From Actinomadura craniellae (GTDB taxonomy: Bacteria > Actinomycetota > Actinomycetes > Streptosporangiales > Streptosporangiaceae): a stretch of 64,000 bases of DNA. Made by a program: the position numbers and the translations under genes. Every line of letters starts with the position of its first letter. The stretch's first letter is position 1. Of this stretch, positions 1-7,330 are shown piece after piece. The notes under the pieces are model-generated. The model saw only the letters and a list, made by a program, of their open reading frames with translations. It ran no database searches and was not told the DNA's origin. Location of the stretch: positions 434,001 through 498,000 of the forward strand of contig NZ_QLYX01000003.1 of NCBI RefSeq assembly GCF_003289645.1, read 5' to 3'.

Positions 1-921
1 CTGACCGGGACGGCGCACGCCGCCTACCCCGACCCGGGGCTGGTCCGCGGCGACGTCTTCACCCACGACCCCACGATGATCCGCACCTCGGACGGGACGT
101 ACTACACCTACTCCACCCACAACGGGCTGGAGGCCCGCTCGTCGACCAACCGGATCGACTTCGCCGCCGCCGGTGCCGCGCTGCCGTCCGGCGCGTCCTG
201 GGCCCGGCAGTACAGCGGCGACGCCCGGGAGCTGTGGGCGCCGGACGTGTCGTACCAGAACGGCCAGTACTACATGTACTACTCGGCCTCCTCGTTCGGC
301 TCCAACCACTCGGCGATCGGCCTGGCCATCAGCAGCACCGGCCGGCCGGGCAGCTGGCGGGACCGCGGCCGGGTCATCACGTCCTCCTCACGTGACAGTT
401 TCAACGCCATCGACCCGCAGCTCACGGTGGACGCCCAGGGCCGCTGGTGGCTGGCGTTCGGCTCGTGGTGGACGGGGATCAAGATGATCCGGATCGACCC
501 CGCCACCGGCAACCGGCACGCCGACCGGACGATCCACAGCCTGGCCGGCCGGACCCGGACCGACCTGGGCATCGAGGCACCGCACATCGTCCACCGGGGC
601 GGCTACTACTACCTGTTCACCTCGTGGGACCTGTGCTGCCGCGGCACGGGCAGCACCTACAAGATCATGGTCGGCCGCTCGGCGAGCATCACCGGCCCGT
701 ACGTCGACCGCAACGGCGTCCGGCTGACCAGCGGCGGCGGCACCGAGGTGCTGGCGACCCACGGCGGCCGGGTGATCGGGCCGGGCGGGCAGAGCGTCTA
801 CCGCGACGGCACCCAGGACCTGCTCGTCTACCACTACTACGACCGGACGGACGGCGGCCGGCACAAGCTCGGCATCAACTACCTCGGCATCGACGCGGCC
901 GGCTGGCCGTACGTGTGGTGA
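1..921 (+). CDS. GH43 endo-arabinanase, 5' end cut by window
   Basis: Probable secreted arabinan endo-1,5-alpha-L-arabinosidase (GH43, five-bladed propeller), attacking arabinan side chains of pectin. The frame is open from base 1; the first residues (LTGTAHA, then AYPDPG) look like the end of a signal peptide with an AHA cleavage site, so little is missing. The three GH43 acids are visible: Asp in HDPTMIR (base), Asp in NAIDPQL (pKa modulator) and Glu in LGIEAPHIV (general acid). The family motif ELWAPDV is also present. The gene ends 20 bp before a pectate lyase, so the two are probably co-transcribed for pectin breakdown. The internal ATG at 76 would delete the catalytic HDP motif and is not the start. 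Confidence 0.9.
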   Translation: MTGTAHAAYPDPGLVRGDVFTHDPTMIRTSDGTYYTYSTHNGLEARSSTNRIDFAAAGAALPSGASWARQYSGDARELWAPDVSYQNGQYYMYYSASSFGSNHSAIGLAISSTGRPGSWRDRGRVITSSSRDSFNAIDPQLTVDAQGRWWLAFGSWWTGIKMIRIDPATGNRHADRTIHSLAGRTRTDLGIEAPHIVHRGGYYYLFTSWDLCCRGTGSTYKIMVGRSASITGPYVDRNGVRLTSGGGTEVLATHGGRVIGPGGQSVYRDGTQDLLVYHYYDRTDGGRHKLGINYLGIDAAGWPYVW

Positions 922-941
922 CGGGAAGAAAGGAGCGCACG

Positions 942-1904
942 ATGCGAACGTCCTTCAAGATCCTCGGCGGGACCGCCGTGCTCGCCCTGACGGCGGCGGG
1001 CTGGGCGGTGCCGGCGCAGGGCGCCCCGCAGGCCGCGGCCTACGAGAGTGCCCCCGTCGGGTACGCGAGCATGAACGGCGGCACCACCGGAGGGGCCGGC
1101 GGCACCACGGTGACCGTCGGCAACGCCACGCAGTTCCGGCAGTACGCCAACGCGAGCGGCCGGTACGTCATCCAGGTGACCGGCACGATCTCGCTGTCCG
1201 GGATGCAGCGGGTCGCCTCCGACAAGACGATCATCGGTGTCGGCACGTCGGGCCGGATCGTCGGCGGCGGGCTCACCCTCAACGGGGTCCGGAACGTCAT
1301 CATCCGGAACCTGACCTTCAGCGGCGCCAACGACGACGCGATCAACATCCAGGACTCGACGACCAACGTCTGGATCGACCACAACGACCTGACCGACGCC
1401 TATGACGGCGTGCTCGACATCAAGCGCGGCTCCGACTACGTCACGGTCTCCTGGAACCGGGTGTACGGCCAGGACAAGGCGATGCTGCTCGGGCACTCCG
1501 ACGACAACGGCGCCCAGGACCGGGGCCGGCTGCGGGTGACCTACGTGCACAACTACTTCGACGGGACCAACCAGCGGCAGCCCCGGGTGCGCTTCGGCAA
1601 CCCGGTGCACGTGGTGAACAACTACTACCGGAACATCGGCAGCTACGGCGTGGCCTCCACCAACCAGGCCGGAGTGTACGTCGAGCGCAACTACTTCGAG
1701 AACACCCGCCAGCCCACGGTCACCCAGACGGGCGAGTCGTCCTCCGGCTACCTCAGCCTGGCGGGCAACCACCTGGTCGGCTCGGGCACCCCGCAGTCGA
1801 GGTACCCCACCCTGGTGCGGGCGATCCCCTACTCCTACGCCCCCGACGCGGCCCAGGACGTGAAGTCCATCGTCATGGCCGGTGCCGGGGTGGGCAAGGT
1901 CTGA
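942..1904 (+). CDS. Secreted pectate lyase (PL1)
   Basis: A 320-residue extracellular pectate lyase of polysaccharide lyase family 1, cleaving polygalacturonate by calcium-dependent beta-elimination. Residues 1-28 are a Sec signal peptide ending near VPAQGA. The parallel beta-helix repeats carry the PL1 signatures WIDHNDL, DGVLDIKRG (calcium-binding acids) and RQPRVRFG, which holds the catalytic arginine. The ATG has a strong AGAAAGGAG ribosome site 6-8 bases upstream. It follows the arabinanase by 20 bp, and a GC-rich hairpin after the stop suggests that the transcript ends here. Length and motifs are normal for the family. Confidence 0.93.
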   Translation: MRTSFKILGGTAVLALTAAGWAVPAQGAPQAAAYESAPVGYASMNGGTTGGAGGTTVTVGNATQFRQYANASGRYVIQVTGTISLSGMQRVASDKTIIGVGTSGRIVGGGLTLNGVRNVIIRNLTFSGANDDAINIQDSTTNVWIDHNDLTDAYDGVLDIKRGSDYVTVSWNRVYGQDKAMLLGHSDDNGAQDRGRLRVTYVHNYFDGTNQRQPRVRFGNPVHVVNNYYRNIGSYGVASTNQAGVYVERNYFENTRQPTVTQTGESSSGYLSLAGNHLVGSGTPQSRYPTLVRAIPYSYAPDAAQDVKSIVMAGAGVGKV

Positions 1905-1910
1905 TCCGGC

Positions 1911-1950
1911 GGCTCCGGCGGGCGGGCTTCCGCCTGCCGGAGCCCTTCCT
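1911..1950 (+). terminator. Hairpin terminator after the pectate lyase
   Basis: A 15-bp stem (1911-1925 with 1930-1944, one G-T type mismatch) and a GCTT loop, followed by CTTCCTT. It begins 6 bases after the pectate lyase stop. Confidence 0.7.
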
Positions 1951-1967
1951 TGACACCCCTCAGCAAT

Positions 1968-2008
1968 GTGTGACATCAATCGAGACGATCGTTTTCTTGA
2001 TGTCACAC
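1968..2008. promoter_or_regulatory. 12-bp perfect inverted repeat, probable operator of the CaiB operon
   Basis: GTGTGACATCAA at 1968-1979 is the exact reverse complement of TTGATGTCACAC at 1997-2008, with a 17-base spacer. It lies 13 bases before the CaiB start and ends just before the GGAGGG ribosome site. Long arms, non-GC-rich sequence and no T-run favour a protein binding site over a terminator. The regulator is unknown; PaaX- and TetR-type proteins bind such sites, and a PaaX gene lies at 16.7-17.7 kb, but that link is inference. Confidence 0.65.
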
Positions 2009-2021
2009 TCTGGAGGGTGCG

Positions 2022-3260
2022 GTGGCCCACCGTCCTCTGGCCGGGCGGACCGTCGTCGATCTGACCACCGCCCTGGCCGGCCCGTACGCGACCCTGCTGC
2101 TGGCCGGGCTGGGCGCCCGCGTCATCAAGGTGGAGAACCCCGCCACCGGGGGCGACCCGGCCCGCGGCAACGCGCCGTACCTCGGCGCCGAGGGGCTGTC
2201 CCTCACCCGCCAGCACACCGACGACATGTCCGTGTCGATGCTGCTCCGCGGGCGCAACAAGCGCGGCATCACCCTGAACCTCAAGCACCCCGCCGGCCGC
2301 GAGGTCTTCGCCGACCTGGTCCGGGCCGCCGACGTCGTCGTGGAGAACTACAGCGCGGGCGTCACCGGCCGACTCGGCATCGACTACGCGTTCGCCCGCG
2401 CCGCCAACCCGCGCATCGTCTACACCTCGATCAGCGGGTTCGGGGCGCAGGGCGGCCCCGGCTCGGGCAAGGCGATGGACACCATCGTCCAGGCGCTCAG
2501 CGGGATCATGATGACGGCGGGCGCGCCCGGCGAACCGCCGGTGCGGTTCGGGCTGCCGGTCGCCGACCTGCTCGCCCCCCTCTACGCGGTGATCGGCACC
2601 CTCGCCGCGGTCGTCCAGGCCGACGCGACCGGCGAGGGCCAGCACGTCGACGTGTCGATGCTGGGCGCGCTGACCTCGCTGGTGGCCTGCGAGCCGTTCG
2701 ACGCCTTCGAGGAGATCGGCCTGCCGCTGCGCACCGGGACGACCGTCCCCCGGCTCGCCCCGTTCGGGATCTTCGAGGCCGCCGACGGGTGGTTCGCGCT
2801 GTGTGCGCCGGTCGACTCCTTCGCCCACGGGGTCCTTGCCGCGCTCGGCCGCCCCGAACTGACGCGGGACGAGCGGTTCGCCGACCGCGACGGGCGGGTG
2901 ACCCACGCCGCCGAACTGCACGCCCTGATCGGGGAGTGGTCGGCGGAGCGCCCCCTCACCGAGGTCCTGGCGACCCTCACCCGGCACGGCGTGCCCGCCG
3001 CCCCCGTGCGCGGGCCCGCCGAGGCGGTACGCGACCCGCTGGTCCGCGACCGCGGCGAGGTCGTCCCGCTGGCCCACCCCCGGTACGACCGGGCCGGGGA
3101 GCTGTACGGCACCGGCGTCCCCATCGTCTTCTCCGCCGCGGAGACCGCCCTCGACGAGCCGGCCCCCGCGCTGGGCGAGCACAACGCCGAAATCTACGGC
3201 GACCTGCTGGGCTACGACGCCGAGCGCCTCGCCGCCCTCGCCGCCGACGGGGTGATCTGA
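2022..3260 (+). CDS. CaiB/BaiF family CoA-transferase (type III)
   Basis: A 412-residue family III acyl-CoA transferase, which moves CoA between carboxylic acids. The N-terminus has the family pattern LAGRTVVDLTTALAGPYAT and LGARVIKVENP; NKRGITLNLKHPAGREVF and VENYSAG follow. Asp in GKAMDTIVQALSGIM aligns with the catalytic aspartate of the family. The GTG start is set by TGGAGGG at 2011-2017. The stop is one base before the next gene, so it forms an operon with two 2-hydroxyacyl-CoA dehydratase-like genes. This pairing mirrors the CaiB-type transferase and HgdAB/FldABC dehydratase of anaerobic fermentation, which suggests a CoA-thioester substrate. The actual acid is unknown. Confidence 0.9.
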   Translation: MAHRPLAGRTVVDLTTALAGPYATLLLAGLGARVIKVENPATGGDPARGNAPYLGAEGLSLTRQHTDDMSVSMLLRGRNKRGITLNLKHPAGREVFADLVRAADVVVENYSAGVTGRLGIDYAFARAANPRIVYTSISGFGAQGGPGSGKAMDTIVQALSGIMMTAGAPGEPPVRFGLPVADLLAPLYAVIGTLAAVVQADATGEGQHVDVSMLGALTSLVACEPFDAFEEIGLPLRTGTTVPRLAPFGIFEAADGWFALCAPVDSFAHGVLAALGRPELTRDERFADRDGRVTHAAELHALIGEWSAERPLTEVLATLTRHGVPAAPVRGPAEAVRDPLVRDRGEVVPLAHPRYDRAGELYGTGVPIVFSAAETALDEPAPALGEHNAEIYGDLLGYDAERLAALAADGVI

Positions 3261-3261
3261 C

Positions 3262-4320
3262 GTGACCGCGCTGGCGGAACTGACCCGGATCTACACCGAC
3301 CGGGCGGCGGCGGCCCGCGGCGGCCCGGTGTACGGCTACGTCGGAGCGGACGTGCCGGTGGAACAGCTCACCGCCGCCGGGGTGCTGCCGGTACGGCTGT
3401 GGGGCGACCCGGCCGGCGACACCGCGCCCGGGGACCGGTACCTGGGCAAGGGGCTGGACCCCGTCGCCCGCTCGGTGCTGACCCGGCTGCTGGCCGGGGC
3501 GTACGGGACGCTCGACCGGGTGGTGGTGTCGCGCGACTGCGAGGCGTCGCTGCGGCTGTTCTACGCGCTGCGCGAGCTGCGCCGGGTGGAGCCGGAACTG
3601 GACCTGCCCGAGCCGTACCTGGTGGACGTCCTGCACCTGCCGCACCGCACCACCACCCGCTACGTGCGGGCCCGGCTGGAACAGTTCCGCGACCGCCTGC
3701 ACGACTGGACGGGCACCACCGCCGACCTGCCCGGCGCGATCGCGCGGCACGACGAGCAGCGCCGGCTGCTGGCCGAGGCCGCCGAACTGCGCCGGGCGGT
3801 GCCCGCCCGGCTGACCGGCACCGAGTTCCTGGCCGTGGCCGGGGCCGGCACCGTGCTACCGGTCACCGAACACCTCGACCTGCTGCGCCGGCTGCTCGCC
3901 GAGGCCGCCGACCTGCCCGAGCACACCGGCCGCCGGATCTTCCTCACCGGCAGCGGCCACGACACCCCCGAGGTCTACCGGGCGCTGGAGGGCGCCGGGC
4001 ACCTCGTGGTCGGCGAGGACCACGACTGGGGCGACCTGCTCCACCTGCGCCAGGTCGGAACCGGGACCCTGACCGCGCTGGCCGAGCGCTACCAGCACAA
4101 CGGCCCCACCGCGCAGCGCGCCACCACCCGCGCCCGCGCCGCGCACACCGCGGCGGCGGCCCGCGCCTGCCGCGCCGAAGCCCTGGTCGGCTACGCCCGG
4201 CGCGGCGACGAGGCACCGCCCTGGGACTTCCCCGCCCAGCGCGCGGCCCTGCCCGAACTGCCCGCCGCCCTCCTCGAACGCCAGGAGTACGGCCGGATCG
4301 ACCTGGAGGGAATCCGATGA
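3262..4320 (+). CDS. 2-hydroxyacyl-CoA dehydratase-family subunit, cysteine-poor
   Basis: A 352-residue HgdB/FldB-like protein (HGD-D family, shared with benzoyl-CoA reductase subunits). Recognisable blocks are VPVEQLTAAGVLPVRLWG near the N-terminus, VVVSRDCEASLRLFYALREL near residue 95 (equivalent to the family Cys-Asp block) and FLTGSGHDTPEVYRALEGAG with VVGEDHDWGD after residue 230. Authentic members read roughly VVxDDxCxG there and have a further Cys near the C-terminus; here these are EDHDWGD and RRGDEAPPWDF. Only one of the expected cluster ligands is therefore apparent. The GTG start follows the CaiB stop by one base, and the stop overlaps the next gene by 4 bp. No HgdC-type activator ATPase is in the window. 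Chemistry without a 4Fe-4S cluster, or a binding role, is possible. Confidence 0.8.
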   Translation: MTALAELTRIYTDRAAAARGGPVYGYVGADVPVEQLTAAGVLPVRLWGDPAGDTAPGDRYLGKGLDPVARSVLTRLLAGAYGTLDRVVVSRDCEASLRLFYALRELRRVEPELDLPEPYLVDVLHLPHRTTTRYVRARLEQFRDRLHDWTGTTADLPGAIARHDEQRRLLAEAAELRRAVPARLTGTEFLAVAGAGTVLPVTEHLDLLRRLLAEAADLPEHTGRRIFLTGSGHDTPEVYRALEGAGHLVVGEDHDWGDLLHLRQVGTGTLTALAERYQHNGPTAQRATTRARAAHTAAAARACRAEALVGYARRGDEAPPWDFPAQRAALPELPAALLERQEYGRIDLEGIR

Positions 4321-5573
4321 GGACGCGCAGCCTGGCCTCCGCCGCCGCGGCCGGCCGGTACCAGCGGGAGTGGTTCGCCGGCCTGCGGGAACGGGTGGCG
4401 GCCGGCGAGCCGCTGGCGCTGGTGAACGCGGACGTCCCGCAGGAGATCTTCCGGGCGATGGACATCCCGTACGTGGTGAGCCAGTGGTGGGCGTCGCTGG
4501 TCGCCGCCAAGCAGCGGTCCGCCCACTACCTGGAGTTGGTGCGGGAGCGCGGCTACCCCGACTACACCGAGCAGTACAACTCGCTGACGCTGGGCGCGGC
4601 GTTCGACCCCGAGCCGGAGAACGGCCCGTGGGGCGGGCTGCCCGCACCGTCCCTCGTGGTCGCCGACGCCACCGGCGACGTCACCCGCAAGATCTTCGAC
4701 CTATGGGGCGAGCGGCCCGGCACCACCTTCTACGCGCTGGAGAGCGCCGCCGAGAACGAGGTGCCCGTCAACTGGTGGGACCTGATGCCGCACCGCTGGG
4801 AGGAGGCCGTCGGCACCGCCCGGCTCGACCTGCTGACCGCCGAACTGGAGAACCTGATCAGGTTCCTGGAGACCACCACCGGCCGGGTGTTCAGCGAGAC
4901 CCGGTTCCGCGAGGTGATGGCGCTCGTCAACGAGCAGGAGGAGTGGAACCGCCGGGCCCGCGACCTGATCGCCCGGACCCGCCCCGTCCCGCTGGACGTC
5001 TCCGAGGGCATCCCCGCCGTGATGGTGCCGCAGTGGCACCGCGGCACCGAGTGGGGCCGGGACGCCGCCCGCTCGTTCTACGAGGAGGTGCGCGACCGGG
5101 TGGCCGCGGGCGAGGCCGCCTGCCCCGGCGAGCGCGCCCGGCTGATGTGGATCGGCCGCGGCCTCTGGTACGACATGGACTTCTACCAGCGGTTCCAGGA
5201 CGAGTACGGCGCCGTCTTCGTCTGGTCCATGTACCTGGCGGTGGCCGCCGACGGCTACCTCCGCTACGGCGGCGACCCGCTACGCGCCCTGGCCGCCCGC
5301 TTCGCCGCCTTCGGCGACCAGCTCTACACCCCGCCGTGGTCGGCCGAGTGGTACGTCAAGGAGGCTCGGCTGCACGGCGTCGACGGCGTGGTCCACCTGG
5401 TCTCCGACGACCCGCGCGGCAGCTACTTCACCACCCGCGCCCTGGAGACGGCCGGCATCCCGGTGATCGAAATCGAAGCCGACAACGTCGACGCCCGCGG
5501 CTACGACCCCGACTCCGTCGCCACGTCCATCGGCACCTGGCTCACCGAAACCGTCCTGCCCCGCACCCGCTGA
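4317..5573 (+). CDS. Second 2-hydroxyacyl-CoA dehydratase-family subunit, cluster ligands lost
   Basis: A 418-residue partner of the upstream gene, starting in an ATGA overlap. Homology blocks are IFRAMDIPYVVSQWWASLVAAK, RERGYPDYTEQYNSL, LVVADATGDVTRKIFDLWGE and the C-terminal VDGVVHLVSDDPRG and GIPVIEIEADNVDARGYD. In catalytic members the second block reads like GYSxDxCSY, the third carries TxCDGKKK, and the C-terminal block has a Cys. All three cysteines are replaced (by Thr/Glu, Gly and Asp). The fold therefore looks kept while the radical-forming cluster is not. The pair probably forms a heterodimer. Its presence in what looks like an aerobic actinobacterium fits oxygen-tolerant, non-radical chemistry on the CoA ester made by the transferase. 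Function unproven. Confidence 0.8.
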   Translation: MRTRSLASAAAAGRYQREWFAGLRERVAAGEPLALVNADVPQEIFRAMDIPYVVSQWWASLVAAKQRSAHYLELVRERGYPDYTEQYNSLTLGAAFDPEPENGPWGGLPAPSLVVADATGDVTRKIFDLWGERPGTTFYALESAAENEVPVNWWDLMPHRWEEAVGTARLDLLTAELENLIRFLETTTGRVFSETRFREVMALVNEQEEWNRRARDLIARTRPVPLDVSEGIPAVMVPQWHRGTEWGRDAARSFYEEVRDRVAAGEAACPGERARLMWIGRGLWYDMDFYQRFQDEYGAVFVWSMYLAVAADGYLRYGGDPLRALAARFAAFGDQLYTPPWSAEWYVKEARLHGVDGVVHLVSDDPRGSYFTTRALETAGIPVIEIEADNVDARGYDPDSVATSIGTWLTETVLPRTR

Positions 5574-5597
5574 ACACTCCGCCGTCCCGTACCCCGT

Positions 5598-5615
5598 GAT
5601 CCTTCGGCCTTCGGC
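5598..5615. repeat. Half-element of the GATCCTTC hairpin family
   Basis: TGATCCTTCGGCCTTCGG matches the left arm of the hairpins at 7.2 and 16.4-16.7 kb. No complementary right arm follows, so this copy is degenerate. It sits between two convergent genes, like the complete copies. Confidence 0.55.
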
Positions 5616-5646
5616 ACGTCCAGGCACCCCGAACCCGCCTGTGCGG

Positions 5647-6491
5647 TCAGTCGGGCCGTCGCGCCACGGGTCGGCCGTCGGGTCCGCTGGGGGTGGGCGG
5701 CCAGGTGGCGGAGTCGTCGCGTTGCAGGCGGGAGATCTCTTCCATGCGGTCGCTGGGGATGATGACCTGGGTGACTTCGATGGCGTTGGTGTCCTTGGCG
5801 GAGTAGCCGATGCGGACGATCTCCCAGACGGGCAGGGAGACGGGGATCTGCAGGGCGTCGGCCTCGTCCTGCTGAGGCAAGCGGGCCCGGCGGCGCTCCA
5901 TCCATTCGAGGGGGCCGTGGCCGGCTTCTTCCAGTCGGTCGATCCACGCGCCGGGGCCGGTTCCGTAGGGTTCGGCGACCAGGGGCGCGTCGGCGACGCC
6001 TCGGGGGTGGATCCAGGTGGTGCTGATCTGGAACGGGGGTTCGCCGTCCGGGCCGGTCACCCGGCGCCGTCGCAGGATCTCGGAGCCGACCGCGACGTTG
6101 AGCATGTGCGACAGGCGGGGATCGGTCATCGGCTCGGTGGTCACGCTGGGCTGGACGTGGTGGATCCACAACTCGTTGCCCTGGGCGGCCGGGAAGCTGT
6201 AGCCGCCCGAGGCGGGTCGCCCGTCGATGACGTGCCGGGTGTTGCGGCGGACCACGTTGGTCCTGATGATCACGCGGCGCTTGTCCGAGCGTACGACCGT
6301 GCCCGGCGCGGCACGGCCCACAGCAGCCCTTCGTCCTCCAGGACGCCGATGGCGCGGGCGATGACGTTACGGGATGCGCGGTACTCCTCGGCGAGGTCGA
6401 TATGTCGCGGGAGGGTGTCGCCGGGCCGCCACTCACCGGCGTTGACGCGTTCCCGCAGCTTCTCGGCGATCTGCCGGTACCTCACGGCCAC
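5647..6491 (-). pseudogene. GntR-family (HutC/UTRA) regulator with a one-base frameshift
   Basis: The N-terminal part (6491 down to about 6305) encodes a winged helix typical of GntR: YRQIAEKLRERVNAGEW, PGDTLP, IDLAEEYRASRNVIARAIGVLEDEGL. The second part (to 5647) encodes a UTRA effector-binding domain in another frame. Adding one base near 6302-6308 would join them through RR-GTVVR, exactly the GRGTFV-type wing motif of the family, so a single-base deletion in a C/G run is the simplest explanation. As written, the first frame stops after 73 residues. It may be a real pseudogene or a sequencing error. Most of this regulator family bind sugar- or amino-acid-derived ligands. Confidence 0.8.
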
Positions 6492-6508
6492 CCGACACCC
6501 TCACTCTC

Positions 6509-6577
6509 CGATTCGTTGAAGCATATTGACGCGCGACCTATCCGCCACCATGGTGTTCGATTTGTTGAAGCGAATCG
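6509..6577. promoter_or_regulatory. Repeated motif upstream of the GntR gene, possible operator
   Basis: CGATTCGTTGAAGC (6509-6522) recurs as CGATTTGTTGAAGC (6558-6571), 13 of 14 matching and 49 bp apart. The second copy also forms CGATT...AATCG. The first copy lies 18 bp upstream of the GntR start, a usual position for autoregulation. The DNA here is less GC-rich than its surroundings. Confidence 0.4.
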
Positions 6578-6733
6578 CTCGGCGGTCCTACCACGGGTTC
6601 CCGTTGCTGCGGCCGTGGGGGCTTCCGCCTGCGTCTGTGACTACGGCCCAGGTCACCTTCCCGAATGCGGCCGTGCTCTCGGTGACCTGTCCAGGTTCGG
6701 CCGGGCACCATGCCCCGAGGGGGCTCGGCGTTC

Positions 6734-6880
6734 ATGGAAGCCGCCGGTGGTGGAAGGCTCATTGTGGACCCCACCAAGCGCGACGCGCTGCACGTACGAT
6801 ATGACCAAATCGGCCCCGATGCCCTATCCCGCAACGCCACCCGCAAGCTGATCACCCAATTGATGGAGGTCACGTCATGA
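6734..6880 (+). CDS. Small ORF coupled to the DUF397 gene
   Basis: A 48-codon frame encoding a basic, mostly polar peptide (core RLIVDPTKRDALHVRYDQ, then LSRNATRKLITQLMEV). It ends in an ATGA overlap with the DUF397 gene. A GAGGGGG ribosome site lies at 6717-6723; an earlier in-frame ATG at 6710 would give 56 residues. I do not recognise the family. DUF397 genes usually follow an XRE-type regulator, so this could be the C-terminal relic of such a gene or a genuine small partner. The coupling and codon pattern favour translation. Confidence 0.4.
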   Translation: MEAAGGGRLIVDPTKRDALHVRYDQIGPDALSRNATRKLITQLMEVTS

Positions 6881-7077
6881 GCACCCCCCAATGGCGCAAA
6901 TCCACCCACAGCGGCACTGGTGGCCTCGGCGGACAAGAGTGCATCGAGATCGCCGACCTGGACGGCGGCATCGGCCTCAGAGACTCCAAGAACCCCGACG
7001 CCGGTCACCTCACCCTGTCATCCGACAGCTTCGCCACCCTCCTGAGCCGTCTTAAGAGCGACAGACCGGCCCTCTGA
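6877..7077 (+). CDS. DUF397 domain protein
   Basis: A 66-residue protein of the actinobacterial DUF397 family, recognised from WRKSTHSG at the N-terminus, ECIEIADL, LRDSKNPDAGHLTLS and SFATLLSRLK at the C-terminus. Such proteins are generally encoded next to XRE-type regulators and act in developmental or antibiotic regulation (Scr1/BldB-like relatives). It is a full-length, normal member. A ribosome site ATGGAGG lies 7-8 bases before the ATG. It is followed by a hairpin repeat, and the neighbouring genes are also regulators. Confidence 0.85.
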   Translation: MSTPQWRKSTHSGTGGLGGQECIEIADLDGGIGLRDSKNPDAGHLTLSSDSFATLLSRLKSDRPAL

Positions 7078-7181
7078 GCAACCCCCACCCAGCCCACCGT
7101 CGGCGTAGGGACCTCTAGGGCGTGTCTCAAAGCAAGGTCAGGAGCCTCACTAACGGCACCGGCAACAACCGCGTCCCCTCT

Positions 7182-7245
7182 GCCTGCGTGATCCTTCAGC
7201 ATCCGGTGCGCCATGGCGCCCTCAAAGCTGAAGGATCACGCAGGC
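7182..7245. repeat. Complete GATCCTTC-family hairpin (copy 1)
   Basis: A 19-bp perfect stem, 7182-7200 with 7227-7245, containing GTGATCCTTCAGC and its complement. The 26-base centre is GC-rich and contains GCGCCATGGCGCC-like symmetry. It lies between the convergent DUF397 and XRE genes in the gene-free stretch 7078-7330, which holds nothing else that I can identify. A bidirectional terminator is likely. Confidence 0.8.
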
Positions 7246-7330
7246 GGCAGCACCGGGAGGCGGCGCAGCCGTTACCGGTATCCGTAGTGAGGCTTCCGAC
7301 CCACTTTCGTCACGCACAGGGCACACCCCG

